Positions 19,825 to 28,392 of a DNA stretch of 64,000 nt are shown in pieces; positions within the stretch are counted from its first letter, which is position 1; the number at the start of each line of letters is the position of its first letter. Source of the DNA: Pseudoalteromonas carrageenovora IAM 12662 (GTDB lineage: Bacteria; Pseudomonadota; Gammaproteobacteria; Enterobacterales; Alteromonadaceae). The stretch is taken from NCBI RefSeq assembly GCF_900239935.1, contig NZ_LT965928.1, forward strand, positions 2,435,520 to 2,499,519, given 5' to 3'. Position numbers and translations under genes: made by a program. Below the pieces are notes generated by a model. That model saw nothing but the letters and a program-made list of their open reading frames with translations. It was not told the origin of the DNA and did not search any database.

Positions 19825-21177
19825 CTACAAACGCGATACATCATTGAACAAAGCGAAACAAGTTAGAAAAATGAGCAGCAAGGCGCCCACTTTAAAACCA
19901 AACTCTTGTGTCTTTTCAGAGACCGGCTTTTTACGAAAAAGTTCAATTATGTAATACATTAAGTGTCCGCCATCAAGCACTGGTAAGGGTAATAAATTAA
20001 ATACACCCAAGTTCACGCTTATTAAGGCTAAAAAGCTTAAAAAGGCCACTAAGCCATAGCTTACGCTAGTTCCAGCGCCGACTGCAATGCCAACCGGACC
20101 ACTTAAATTTTTAACCGAAACCTGGCCTGTAATTAAATTACCAATCATGTCAAAACTTAGGGTAATTAAGCGCCATGTTTCTTTTGTGCCTCGCACGATA
20201 CTATCGAGCGGGCCGTAATGTCTAGTCTCAACGTAGCCATCTGGCCACTGTTGTACAACAGGGGCAACACCTAAAAAGCCTTGCTCAATACCATTATTAT
20301 CAACGCGCCCTTTCGGGGTCACTGTAATGGTTTTTATACTATCCTGTCTTTTTACACTAAATTGTAAAGATTTGTTAGCCGATTGCGTAATAAGATTAAC
20401 TAATTGCTGCCAATTGCTTATAGTTTCACCGTTTACAGCCAATATAATGTCTTTAGCTTGTAAATTTGCCTGTTCTGCTGCTGAATTTTTAGTCACAGCT
20501 GCGATTGTGAGTGTAGCTTGAGGCCTAAATGGCACGATACCGAGAGAGCTAAGCGGTGGGACATCTTGCTGATCAAGCTTCCAGCCATCTAAATTAAGCG
20601 TTTTAACACGCGTCTGAAGATTTTCATCACGCACAGTAACATCAACACTTTGCTCACCTAAACTAGACATAAGTGAAAATGTAGCATCTTGCCATGTAGC
20701 AACATCGTCATCGCCAATTTTTATAATATGTTGTGATGGCATAATACCCGCTTGCTCGGCTCGGCTGCCCTCAGTAATACTGCCAACCACAGGCTTAACC
20801 GATTGCACACCCACCATGTACATTGCAGCGAGTGCCACAATAGCAAACAAAAAGTTTGCCACTGGTCCTGCAGCTACAATGGCAATGCGTGCTTGAACCG
20901 ATTTAGCATTAAACGATAAGTGACGCTCGTTTGCAGGTACTTCATCAACACGCTCATCGAGCATTTTTACATAACCACCAAGCGGAATCGCAGCAATTAC
21001 GTATTCGGTTTTGTATTTATCGTGCCACTTTAAAAGCGGCTTACCAAAACCAATTGAAAAACGCAGCACTTTAACACCCATCTTTCGGGCAACCCAAAAG
21101 TGACCATATTCATGTATAGCGACTAAAATCCCTAGTGCTAAAATAAACGAGCCAAGATTCCAAAAAAAATCAAACAT
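19825..21177 (-). CDS. rseP: RIP metalloprotease RseP (site-2 protease)
   Basis: Inner-membrane zinc protease that cuts the RseA anti-sigma factor within the membrane during the sigma-E envelope stress response. The 450 residues match the E. coli length. The zinc motif HEYGH is at 22-26 in the first helix, two periplasmic PDZ domains lie at about 115-310, and the third metal ligand is in NLLPLPVLDGGH near the C-terminus. It is 1 bp downstream of dxr and 95 bp upstream of bamA, itself a sigma-E target in related bacteria. Confidence 0.97.
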   Translation of the reverse strand: MFDFFWNLGSFILALGILVAIHEYGHFWVARKMGVKVLRFSIGFGKPLLKWHDKYKTEYVIAAIPLGGYVKMLDERVDEVPANERHLSFNAKSVQARIAIVAAGPVANFLFAIVALAAMYMVGVQSVKPVVGSITEGSRAEQAGIMPSQHIIKIGDDDVATWQDATFSLMSSLGEQSVDVTVRDENLQTRVKTLNLDGWKLDQQDVPPLSSLGIVPFRPQATLTIAAVTKNSAAEQANLQAKDIILAVNGETISNWQQLVNLITQSANKSLQFSVKRQDSIKTITVTPKGRVDNNGIEQGFLGVAPVVQQWPDGYVETRHYGPLDSIVRGTKETWRLITLSFDMIGNLITGQVSVKNLSGPVGIAVGAGTSVSYGLVAFLSFLALISVNLGVFNLLPLPVLDGGHLMYYIIELFRKKPVSEKTQEFGFKVGALLLIFLTCFALFNDVSRL

Positions 21178-21178
21178 A

Positions 21179-22384
21179 TTAGTGAGTCACTTTTGTTATA
21201 AATTGCGAAGCGCTAATTCGCGCTAATTTATCGCACTCAAGTATTTCTTCTAGGCTTTTAACATTGCTAAATGTTGCGGCTTCAAGTGTTTGCGCATTAA
21301 TTTTATAAATATCAGTAAAGCCAATCTGGCCTTTTAAAAATGCTGCAACAGCAATTTCATTTGCTGCATTAACCGTTGTTGTAGCGCCTTGCCCTGCACT
21401 ACACGCATCTATAGCAAGCTGTAAGTTAGGGTAGCGAGCAAAATCAGGCTTAGTAAACGAAAAATCACATATATCAGAGAAATTTAACGGTTTAACGCCT
21501 GCATTTATTCGCTCAGGATATGCAAGTGCATGTGCAATAGGCGTGCGCATATCTGGGTTACCCATTTGCGCTAAAATAGACCCATCATGGTATTGCACCA
21601 TTGAGTGAATAATACTTTGCGGATGGATAACAACGTCAATGTCGCTGGTATCGCAATTAAATAGCCATTTAGCTTCAATAAACTCAAGGCCTTTGTTCAT
21701 CATTGTTGCAGAGTCTACCGATATTTTTTGCCCCATAGACCAATTAGGATGCGCTACGGCTTCGCTAACTGTTACATTTTTTAAGGTATTTATATCACGC
21801 GTTAAAAATGGTCCGCCAGAACCCGTAAGAAGAATTTTACTTACACCGTTATCTTGCAGGTTTTTATCGCTTTGTGCATTTTGTAATGAATGAGGTAGGC
21901 ATTGAAAAATAGCGTTGTGTTCACTATCAATCGGCAATAAGGTCGCTTTGTGTTGTTTTACTTTATCAATAAACAACTGACCTGACATTACTAACGATTC
22001 TTTATTGGCAAGCAATACTTTTTTACCGGCTTCTACAGCACTAAGCGTAGGTAGTAAACCAGCAGCACCCACAATAGCCGACATCACAGTGTCTACATCA
22101 GGATGAGCACATAAATCGCTCATAGCTTGCACTGAGTGCATAACTAGAGTTTGGCAAGGCGTATTATTTAAATGAGAACTAAGTTCCTCTGCGGCTACCT
22201 GAGTGGCCATAACAGCATAAAGCGGCTCGTGTTCGATACACAGTTCAGCCATTTTTTTAGCATTTTGGCCGGCTGTTAATGCAAATACATCAAATAATTC
22301 TTTATTTCGCGCTACTACATCCAATGTACTTAAACCAATAGACCCCGTAGCGCCTAAAATAACCAGTTGTTGCTTTTGGTTCAT
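21179..22384 (-). CDS. dxr: 1-deoxy-D-xylulose 5-phosphate reductoisomerase
   Basis: Second enzyme of the MEP isoprenoid pathway. It converts DXP to MEP with NADPH. The nucleotide-binding motif GATGSIG is at 11-17 and the metal/substrate region includes LLPIDSEHNA and HPNWSMGQKISVDSATMMN. I chose the ATG at 22384 (401 residues; E. coli 398), which overlaps the cdsA stop as ATGA. The longer start at 22408 adds eight unconserved residues. It supplies precursors that UppS, encoded upstream, uses. Confidence 0.96.
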   Translation of the reverse strand: MNQKQQLVILGATGSIGLSTLDVVARNKELFDVFALTAGQNAKKMAELCIEHEPLYAVMATQVAAEELSSHLNNTPCQTLVMHSVQAMSDLCAHPDVDTVMSAIVGAAGLLPTLSAVEAGKKVLLANKESLVMSGQLFIDKVKQHKATLLPIDSEHNAIFQCLPHSLQNAQSDKNLQDNGVSKILLTGSGGPFLTRDINTLKNVTVSEAVAHPNWSMGQKISVDSATMMNKGLEFIEAKWLFNCDTSDIDVVIHPQSIIHSMVQYHDGSILAQMGNPDMRTPIAHALAYPERINAGVKPLNFSDICDFSFTKPDFARYPNLQLAIDACSAGQGATTTVNAANEIAVAAFLKGQIGFTDIYKINAQTLEAATFSNVKSLEEILECDKLARISASQFITKVTH

Positions 22385-23247
22385 AAACTCAAGGTCCATG
22401 CATAACACATAACAAACATTGGCGCTGCTGCAGTTAAGCTATCAATTCTGTCTAAAATACCACCATGTCCTGGTAAGCAACTACCGCTATCTTTTAAGCC
22501 GGCTTCGCGCTTAAACATACTTTCAAGTAAATCGCCAACAGCAGAAAACAAGGCAATAAATGCAGTCATCACAGCGTAAATAGGCCAAACGACTAAATCA
22601 ACATCGGTAAAGTGGCAAAAAGCTAAAACAAAAACAATTGAAGCAACAACACCACCGGCTAGCCCTTCAATGGTTTTATTAGGGCTCACCTTTGGCATTA
22701 GTTTGTGTTTACCAAAGCTTTTACCTGAAAAATAAGCGCCTACGTCAGCACTCCACACTATGCCTAGCACCACTAAAATTAGTACAGAGCCAAAGTGGGC
22801 CGATTCAGCATATTGCGCACTACGTAAGGTATTAAGAGCAAGCCATAACGGTACAAGCGTTAGGAGCCCGGCAATACCACGCATAACTAACCCTTCGTTC
22901 CACGCTTTAGCCATGGCTGGATAACGCCAAATTAAGTAACTGGCTACAATCCACCATGCAAAGGACAGTGTAAATAAGTAATTTGCATCCCCGGCTAACT
23001 TGCCATTTACCCATAACGATTCGATTGGCCAATGTAAATTAAGTAAGCCAAGCAAAGCCGCTATTAATACCACAAAAGCGCCACGTTTAAGCTTTCCACA
23101 TAAGCCCATAAATGCTGACCACTCCCACGCACCCAGCATAACAATTGCACCTGCAAAGTAGCTAAATAACGTAAGTGGTGTGTAAAAAACCAGCGCCAGT
23201 GCAGATGGTGCTAGCACTAGAGAGGTTAAAATGCGTTGTTTTAACAA
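22381..23247 (-). CDS. cdsA: Phosphatidate cytidylyltransferase
   Basis: Inner-membrane enzyme that makes CDP-diacylglycerol from phosphatidate and CTP for all phospholipids. It has multiple hydrophobic helices and the C-terminal CDP-DAG signature (GDLLESMFKREAGLKDSG, then HGGILDRIDS). The ORF is open up to an ATG at 23340 inside uppS, but the first 31 residues of that version are not membrane-like. I chose a TTG at 23247 (MLKQRILTS, 288 residues; E. coli 285), with an AAGGG site 8 nt upstream. The start choice is less certain than the identity. Confidence 0.9.
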   Translation of the reverse strand: MLKQRILTSLVLAPSALALVFYTPLTLFSYFAGAIVMLGAWEWSAFMGLCGKLKRGAFVVLIAALLGLLNLHWPIESLWVNGKLAGDANYLFTLSFAWWIVASYLIWRYPAMAKAWNEGLVMRGIAGLLTLVPLWLALNTLRSAQYAESAHFGSVLILVVLGIVWSADVGAYFSGKSFGKHKLMPKVSPNKTIEGLAGGVVASIVFVLAFCHFTDVDLVVWPIYAVMTAFIALFSAVGDLLESMFKREAGLKDSGSCLPGHGGILDRIDSLTAAAPMFVMCYAWTLSL

Positions 23248-23267
23248 AATTGTGACCCTTATTCTAT

Positions 23268-24029
23268 TTAGGTTTGAGCGAGTAATTGTTTTATTTGTTC
23301 GCCCGTACAACCAAAACGTCGCTCTCTGGCAACGTAACACGCAATGGCCTCAGCAAAAGCTGCTTCATTAAAATCAGGCCAAAGTGTCTCGGTAAAGTAA
23401 AGCTCTGCATAAGCAGCTTGCCATAGTAAAAAGTTACTAATACGAACATCGCCACCTGTGCGAATGAGTAAATCAGGTTCTGCCTGATCTGCCATGCTCA
23501 TATGCTGCGCTAAGCGCTCTTCTGTAATATCTTCTGCGTTGAGTGAGCCCTGCGCCACTTGCAAAGCAAGCTGTTTAGCCGCATTAGCCATATCCCAACG
23601 ACCACCATAGTTTGCTGCAACATTTAAACACAGCCCGGTGTTATTTTCAGTTAACTTATGTGCAGCGTCTACTTTGCTGCGCAAGCTTTCTGAAAACCGT
23701 GATAAATCTCCAATAATGGTCAGTTTTACATTATTTTTATAAAGCTTTTTTACTTCTTTTGTTAAAACAAATAAGAAAAGCTCCATTAAAGTGTTTACTT
23801 CGTCTTCTGGGCGGCGCCAGTTCTCACTACTAAAAGCAAATAAGGTTAACGACTGTATCCCTAATTTAGTACAAAACTGAACTGATTGACGAACAGCGTC
23901 CACGCCTTTTTTATGCCCGAACACACGAGGTCTATTTCTAGCTTGAGCCCAACGTCCATTCCCATCCATGATGATGGCAACATGCTTAGGTAAACTTTGC
24001 TGTGAAATTGTGTCAGCGTCTAGAACCAT
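23268..24029 (-). CDS. uppS: Isoprenyl transferase (undecaprenyl diphosphate synthase)
   Basis: Cis-prenyltransferase that extends farnesyl-PP with isopentenyl-PP to C55-PP, the lipid carrier for peptidoglycan and O-antigen. The 253-residue protein matches the E. coli length. Motifs: [10 protein letters not shown] with catalytic D22, the SSENWRRP block, and the C-terminal [19 protein letters not shown] region. It is the first gene after the frr terminator and runs into cdsA and dxr. Confidence 0.97.
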   Translation of the reverse strand: MVLDADTISQQSLPKHVAIIMDGNGRWAQARNRPRVFGHKKGVDAVRQSVQFCTKLGIQSLTLFAFSSENWRRPEDEVNTLMELFLFVLTKEVKKLYKNNVKLTIIGDLSRFSESLRSKVDAAHKLTENNTGLCLNVAANYGGRWDMANAAKQLALQVAQGSLNAEDITEERLAQHMSMADQAEPDLLIRTGGDVRISNFLLWQAAYAELYFTETLWPDFNEAAFAEAIACYVARERRFGCTGEQIKQLLAQT

Positions 24030-24051
24030 AAATATTGACTATTCCATAAAA

Positions 24052-24083
24052 AAACGCCGCCTAGTATACCCCAGACGGCGTTT
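24052..24083 (-). terminator. Terminator after frr
   Basis: AAACGCCG and CGGCGTTT pair around a 16-nt loop. It sits 23 bp past the frr stop on the minus strand, so uppS downstream depends on read-through or its own promoter. Confidence 0.78.
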
Positions 24084-24105
24084 CAAAACTAATAAAATTA
24101 GCTGT

Positions 24106-24663
24106 TTAGATTTCCATCAATTCTGTTTCTTTGGCTGCTAATTGAGCATCCATTTCTTTGATAAACTTATCTGTAAGCTTTTGAATTGCATCTTCGGCTT
24201 GACGCGCTTCATCTTCAGAAATATCTTTTTCTTTAAGTAGAGATTTAACATCACCATTTGCATCACGACGAATGTTACGAACAGCAACACGGCCGCCTTC
24301 TACTTCACCGCGTACAATTTTAATTAAATCTTTACGACGTTCTTCCGTAAGCGGAGGAAGAGGTACACGAATAACGGTACCTGCTGACATAGGGTTTAAG
24401 CCTAAGTCAGACGCCATAATTGCTTTTTCAACAGCTTGCGCTAAAGACTTATCGAATACGCCAATGGCAAGTGTACGTGAATCTTCAATCGTCACGTTAG
24501 CTACTTGGTTAAGTGGAGTATCTGCACCGTAGTACGACACCATGATGCCGTCTAAAATTGCAGGGTGAGCACGACCAGTACGGATTTTAGATAATTGGCT
24601 ACCTAGTGCTGCTACACTCTTTTGCATGCGCTCTTGCGCATCTTTTTGAATATCGTTAATCAC
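24106..24663 (-). CDS. frr: Ribosome recycling factor
   Basis: Splits post-termination ribosomes with EF-G. The 185-residue protein has the typical length and the tRNA-mimicking three-helix arrangement; the segment [17 protein letters not shown] near residue 25 is the RRF signature. The start is GTG ([13 protein letters not shown]). It lies 13 bp after the pyrH stop, the conserved pyrH-frr pair. Confidence 0.97.
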   Translation of the reverse strand: MINDIQKDAQERMQKSVAALGSQLSKIRTGRAHPAILDGIMVSYYGADTPLNQVANVTIEDSRTLAIGVFDKSLAQAVEKAIMASDLGLNPMSAGTVIRVPLPPLTEERRKDLIKIVRGEVEGGRVAVRNIRRDANGDVKSLLKEKDISEDEARQAEDAIQKLTDKFIKEMDAQLAAKETELMEI

Positions 24664-24676
24664 GGTTTAATCCTAA

Positions 24677-25426
24677 TTATTTGATTACTTCATCTGAGGC
24701 TTGTGAAGAGATAAGTGTTCCTTCTTCTTCACCCATAATTACGCGTTTTAACGCGCCTGATTTATTCATGTTAAATACGCTCAATGGCATATTATGATCG
24801 CGGGCTAATGTAAACGCCGCTAAATCCATAACTTTTAATTCTTTATCAATGATTTCATTGTAGCTTAAGTGACGGTAAAGCGTCGCTTCTGGGTTTTTAA
24901 CAGGATCATCACTGTAAACGCCATCAACTTTTGTTGCTTTAATTACTGTGTCAGCTTCAATTTCGATACCGCGTAAACACGCTGCAGAATCGGTAGTAAA
25001 GAAAGGGTTACCTGTACCGGCTGCAAAAATAACAACACGGCCAGATTTTAATAAACTAATTGCTTCAGCCCAGTTGTAAGCGTCACATACACCGTTTAGT
25101 GGGATTGCCGACATTAAACGACAGTTTACAAATGCACGGTGCAGCGCATCACGCATTGCAAGGCCATTCATAACGGTTGCAAGCATGCCCATGTGATCGC
25201 CTACTACGCGGTTCATACCTGCTTCAGCAAGCGATCCGCCTCGTAAAAAGTTACCGCCGCCGATAACCAAACCCACTTCTACGTCGAGTTCTACCAGCTC
25301 TTTAATCTCTTGAGCCATACGATCTAATACTTTTGGGTCAATGCCGAAGCCTTCGTCTCCCATTAAAGCTTCACCACTTAATTTGAGAAGAACACGTCTA
25401 AAAATAGGTTTACGATTGATAGTCAT
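24677..25426 (-). CDS. pyrH: UMP kinase
   Basis: Hexameric amino-acid-kinase-fold enzyme that phosphorylates UMP to UDP. The 249 residues carry the N-terminal phosphate-binding [11 protein letters not shown], the GGGNFLRG loop and the [12 protein letters not shown] region. It is separated from tsf by a strong terminator, so pyrH-frr is likely a separate unit with some read-through. Confidence 0.97.
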   Translation of the reverse strand: MTINRKPIFRRVLLKLSGEALMGDEGFGIDPKVLDRMAQEIKELVELDVEVGLVIGGGNFLRGGSLAEAGMNRVVGDHMGMLATVMNGLAMRDALHRAFVNCRLMSAIPLNGVCDAYNWAEAISLLKSGRVVIFAAGTGNPFFTTDSAACLRGIEIEADTVIKATKVDGVYSDDPVKNPEATLYRHLSYNEIIDKELKVMDLAAFTLARDHNMPLSVFNMNKSGALKRVIMGEEEGTLISSQASDEVIK

Positions 25427-25460
25427 AGTATTGGGGCCAACTTTTATTAAAATATGGGTA

Positions 25461-25504
25461 AAAAATAACCGCGCTTATGATAAACATAAAAGCGCGGTTA
25501 TTTT
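25461..25504 (-). terminator. Terminator between tsf and pyrH
   Basis: TAACCGCGCTT (25466-25476) and AAGCGCGGTTA (25490-25500) form an 11-bp stem around a 13-nt loop, with a U-run on the minus strand (AAAAAT on the plus strand). It closes the rpsB-tsf message about 85 bp after tsf. The symmetric A/T flanks could serve both strands. Confidence 0.85.
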
Positions 25505-25584
25505 AAAGAATTTCTATGCGTGACGCAAAACCAAATAGTACTTTAATTGCATCTAATTTCCTTATGCATCACAAATAGTTAATC

Positions 25585-26436
25585 TTACTGACCTTTAGCG
25601 GCTGCAATTTGAGCAGCAACTTCAGCAGCAAAATCTTCTTCTTTCTTCTCGATACCTTCACCAACTTCTACACGTACAAAGCCAGTAACTGTTGCGTTTT
25701 TCTCGTTAAGAACTTCGCCAACAGATTTTTTAGGTTCCATGATGAAAGCTTGACCAGTAAGAGAAACCTCACCAGTGAATTTTTTCATGCGTCCAACAAC
25801 CATCTTCTCAGCGATTTCAGCAGGCTTGCCTTCGTTCATCGCGATGTCGATTTGAACTTGCTTTTCTTTTTCTACAACGTCTGCAGGAACATCAGCAGGC
25901 GTTAAGTACTCAGGGCTTGAAGCAGCAACGTGCATTGCAACGTGCTTAAGTGTTTCTTCGTCAGCAACACCAGCAACAACAACACCAATACGCTCACCGT
26001 GACGGTACTCAACTAGGTTTTCACCAGCGATGTACTGTAAACGACGTACGTTGATGTTTTCGCCAATCTTAGTAACTAGCTCAACACGGTCTTCTTCAAA
26101 CTTAGCTTGTAAGTCTTCGATAGAGATTGTTTCTGCGATTGCAGCGTCAGCAACTTTGTTAGCAAATGCTAAGAAGCTTACGTCTTTTGCAACGAAGTCT
26201 GTTTGACAGTTAACTTCAACAAGTACAGCAACACCAGCATTTTGCTTGATGATGATAGTACCTTCAGCAGCAATGTTACCTGCTTTTTTAGCAGCTTTAG
26301 CAGCGCCACTTTTACGCATGTTTTCAATCGCTAACTCGATGTCGCCATCAGTTTCAGTTAACGCTTTTTTACAATCCATCATGCCAGCGCCAGTACGCTC
26401 GCGTAATTCTTTAACTAGGGCAGTAGTTACAGCCAT
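25585..26436 (-). CDS. tsf: Translation elongation factor Ts
   Basis: Nucleotide exchange factor for EF-Tu. The 283 residues match the E. coli length. The N-terminal UBA-like domain holds the signature [16 protein letters not shown] (about 11-26), and the core has the NCQTDFVAK motif that touches EF-Tu. It follows rpsB by 103 bp, with two hairpins in the gap. Confidence 0.98.
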   Translation of the reverse strand: MAVTTALVKELRERTGAGMMDCKKALTETDGDIELAIENMRKSGAAKAAKKAGNIAAEGTIIIKQNAGVAVLVEVNCQTDFVAKDVSFLAFANKVADAAIAETISIEDLQAKFEEDRVELVTKIGENINVRRLQYIAGENLVEYRHGERIGVVVAGVADEETLKHVAMHVAASSPEYLTPADVPADVVEKEKQVQIDIAMNEGKPAEIAEKMVVGRMKKFTGEVSLTGQAFIMEPKKSVGEVLNEKNATVTGFVRVEVGEGIEKKEEDFAAEVAAQIAAAKGQ

Positions 26437-26470
26437 TAGTAAATCCTCAAATCTGAAATCAGGTTAGATA

Positions 26471-26527
26471 AGCGGGTTACCCGCTCGACAAGAATAGCAA
26501 GTCTTCACCTTAAAAAGATGAAGACTT
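26471..26527 (-). promoter_or_regulatory. Tandem hairpins between rpsB and tsf (possible attenuator)
   Basis: Two stems lie in the intercistronic gap. One is AGCGGG/CCCGCT with a 3-nt loop (26471-26485). The other is AAGTCTTCA/TGAAGACTT with an 11-nt loop (26499-26527). Neither is followed by a strong U-run on the minus strand. They probably set the ratio of S2 to EF-Ts by partial termination or RNA processing. Confidence 0.6.
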
Positions 26528-26539
26528 GATGACAGCTAA

Positions 26540-27268
26540 TTACTCAGCTTCTACGAAGTCGTCTTTCTCAGCTTGAGCAACAATGTTGTTCTCACGACCT
26601 TCAGTGATAGCAGTAGCTACAGCACTTGTGTAAAGGTTGATTGCACGGATAGCATCATCGTTACCAGGTACGATGTAATCAACACCGTCTGGGTTAGAGT
26701 TAGTATCAACGATTGCAACAACTGGAATACCTAGGTTGTTTGCTTCACGGATAGCAATGTGCTCGTGGTCAGCATCGATAACGAAAAGCGCGTCTGGAAG
26801 ACCGCCCATGTTTTTGATACCACCAAGGCTCTTTTCAAGCTTTTCCATTTCGCGGTTAAGCATTAACGTTTCTTTCTTAGTTAATTTCTCGAAAGTACCG
26901 TCTTGGCTTTGTACTTCAAGGTCTTTAAGACGCTTGATTGATTGACGTACAGTTTTCCAGTTAGTCAACATACCACCTAACCAACGGTGATTTACGAAGA
27001 ACTGGTCGCTTTGTAAAGCGGCTTCTTTAACTGCGTCGCTTGCTGCGCGCTTAGTACCAACGAAAAGAACTTTACCTTTGTTTGCAGCAGCACTTGATAA
27101 AAACTTAAGTGCGTCGTTGAACATTGGTACTGTTTGCTCAAGGTTGATGATATGTACACGGTTACGTGCGCCGAAGATGAAAGGCTTCATCTTAGGGTTC
27201 CAGTAACGTGCTTGGTGACCAAAGTGAACACCAGCTTGAAGCATATCGCGCATTGAAACGTTTGCCAT
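26540..27268 (-). CDS. rpsB: 30S ribosomal protein S2
   Basis: Small-subunit ribosomal protein. The 242 residues match the usual length (241 in E. coli). It begins [19 protein letters not shown] and contains [10 protein letters not shown], the [13 protein letters not shown] block and the [14 protein letters not shown] signature. It is first in the rpsB-tsf operon, divergent from map, with a promoter and a leader of about 180 nt upstream. Confidence 0.98.
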   Translation of the reverse strand: MANVSMRDMLQAGVHFGHQARYWNPKMKPFIFGARNRVHIINLEQTVPMFNDALKFLSSAAANKGKVLFVGTKRAASDAVKEAALQSDQFFVNHRWLGGMLTNWKTVRQSIKRLKDLEVQSQDGTFEKLTKKETLMLNREMEKLEKSLGGIKNMGGLPDALFVIDADHEHIAIREANNLGIPVVAIVDTNSNPDGVDYIVPGNDDAIRAINLYTSAVATAITEGRENNIVAQAEKDDFVEAE

Positions 27269-27446
27269 TTTATAGATCCTCTATAGTTGTTTAGGGTTAG
27301 GCCTCCACATATCCCATAGCACCAACACCGAAGTATTTAAACTTCAAATGCACCCAAGTGTATGTGACGATACGTGTGTGTGTTAAAATAAAATTGTGTT
27401 TGTCTTAAATACAAAAAATCATTTAAGAATTTATTTGTAAAAAGAC
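27269..27446 (-). promoter_or_regulatory. rpsB 5' leader, possible S2 autoregulatory RNA
   Basis: The predicted transcript runs about 178 nt before the rpsB ATG. The part nearest the gene is G-rich and structured: a small GAAGT...ACTTC stem is followed by GGTGTTGGTGC and a GGGATATGTGGAGGCC segment. S2 represses its own operon through such a leader in gammaproteobacteria. The function here is inferred from position and structure, not from a covariance search. Confidence 0.5.
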
Positions 27447-27453
27447 GGCGCGC

Positions 27454-27482
27454 TTTATACCATATTAAAATTAAATACTCAA
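27454..27482 (-). promoter_or_regulatory. Sigma-70 promoter of rpsB-tsf
   Basis: On the minus strand, -35 TTGAGT (27482-27477) and -10 TATAAA (27459-27454) are 17 bp apart and are followed by a GC-rich discriminator (GCGCGCC). That discriminator type is typical of stringently controlled ribosomal promoters. No other good promoter is seen between rpsB and map. Confidence 0.78.
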
Positions 27483-27540
27483 CGTCGCGTGCAAAATTTG
27501 TGCGACGATAAATGTTAAAAAACGCAACTTTGGAGCCTCA

Positions 27541-28326
27541 ATGAGCGCTGTGATCAAGACCCCTGAAGAAATTGAAAAAATGCGTATAGCCGGGCGTTTA
27601 GCGGCAGACGTGCTAGAAATGATTGGACCACATGTAGTGCCAGGTGTGACTACTGATGAGTTAAATACAATTTGTCATGATTATATTGTAAATGTGCAAG
27701 AAGCGATTCCTGCTCCGCTAAATTACCATGGTTTCCCTAAGTCGGTTTGTACCTCTGTAAATCATGTAATTTGTCACGGAATTCCAAACGACAAAGCTTT
27801 AAAAGATGGCGACAGTGTAAATATTGACGTTACCGTTATCAAAGATGGTTACCACGGCGACACCTCAAAAATGTTTCACGTAGGTACACCAAATATTCAA
27901 GGAAAGCGCCTTGCAGAAGTAACACAAGAAAGCTTATACCTTGCTATTAAAATGGTAAAACCAGGTGTACGTTTAGGTGATATTGGCGAAGCTATTCAAA
28001 AATATGCAGAAAGCTTTAACTACTCAATTGTTCGCGAATACTGCGGCCATGGTATCGGTAGCGAATTTCACGAAGAGCCACAAGTGATGCATTACGGTAA
28101 AGCGGGTACGGGTGAAACGCTAAAAGCGGGTATGTGTTTAACTATTGAGCCAATGGTTAATGCGGGTAAGCGCCAATGTAAGCTGCTTAAAGATGACTGG
28201 ACTGTTGTTACACGTGACCGTAGCTTGTCTGCGCAGTGGGAACACACATTATTAGTGACTGAAAATGGAGTTGAAATTTTAACGCTTCGATCAGATGATA
28301 CTATCGAGCGGATCATAGAACACTAA
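27541..28326 (+). CDS. map: Type I methionine aminopeptidase
   Basis: Removes N-terminal methionine from new proteins. The 261-residue pita-bread-fold enzyme has the metal ligands of the family: the two aspartates in NIDVTVIKDGYHGDTSK, His in YCGHGIGSEFHEEP, Glu in TIEPMVNAG and Glu in SAQWEHTLLV. No N-terminal zinc extension is present, as expected for the bacterial form. It is divergent from rpsB, the conserved arrangement, and 66 bp upstream of glnD. Confidence 0.97.
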   Translation: MSAVIKTPEEIEKMRIAGRLAADVLEMIGPHVVPGVTTDELNTICHDYIVNVQEAIPAPLNYHGFPKSVCTSVNHVICHGIPNDKALKDGDSVNIDVTVIKDGYHGDTSKMFHVGTPNIQGKRLAEVTQESLYLAIKMVKPGVRLGDIGEAIQKYAESFNYSIVREYCGHGIGSEFHEEPQVMHYGKAGTGETLKAGMCLTIEPMVNAGKRQCKLLKDDWTVVTRDRSLSAQWEHTLLVTENGVEILTLRSDDTIERIIEH

Positions 28327-28392
28327 TAAAACCAAAGCACTTGATAAGAAAAACCTTATCCGTGTGAAAGGTTCAACAAGGAGCCAGCCCAC

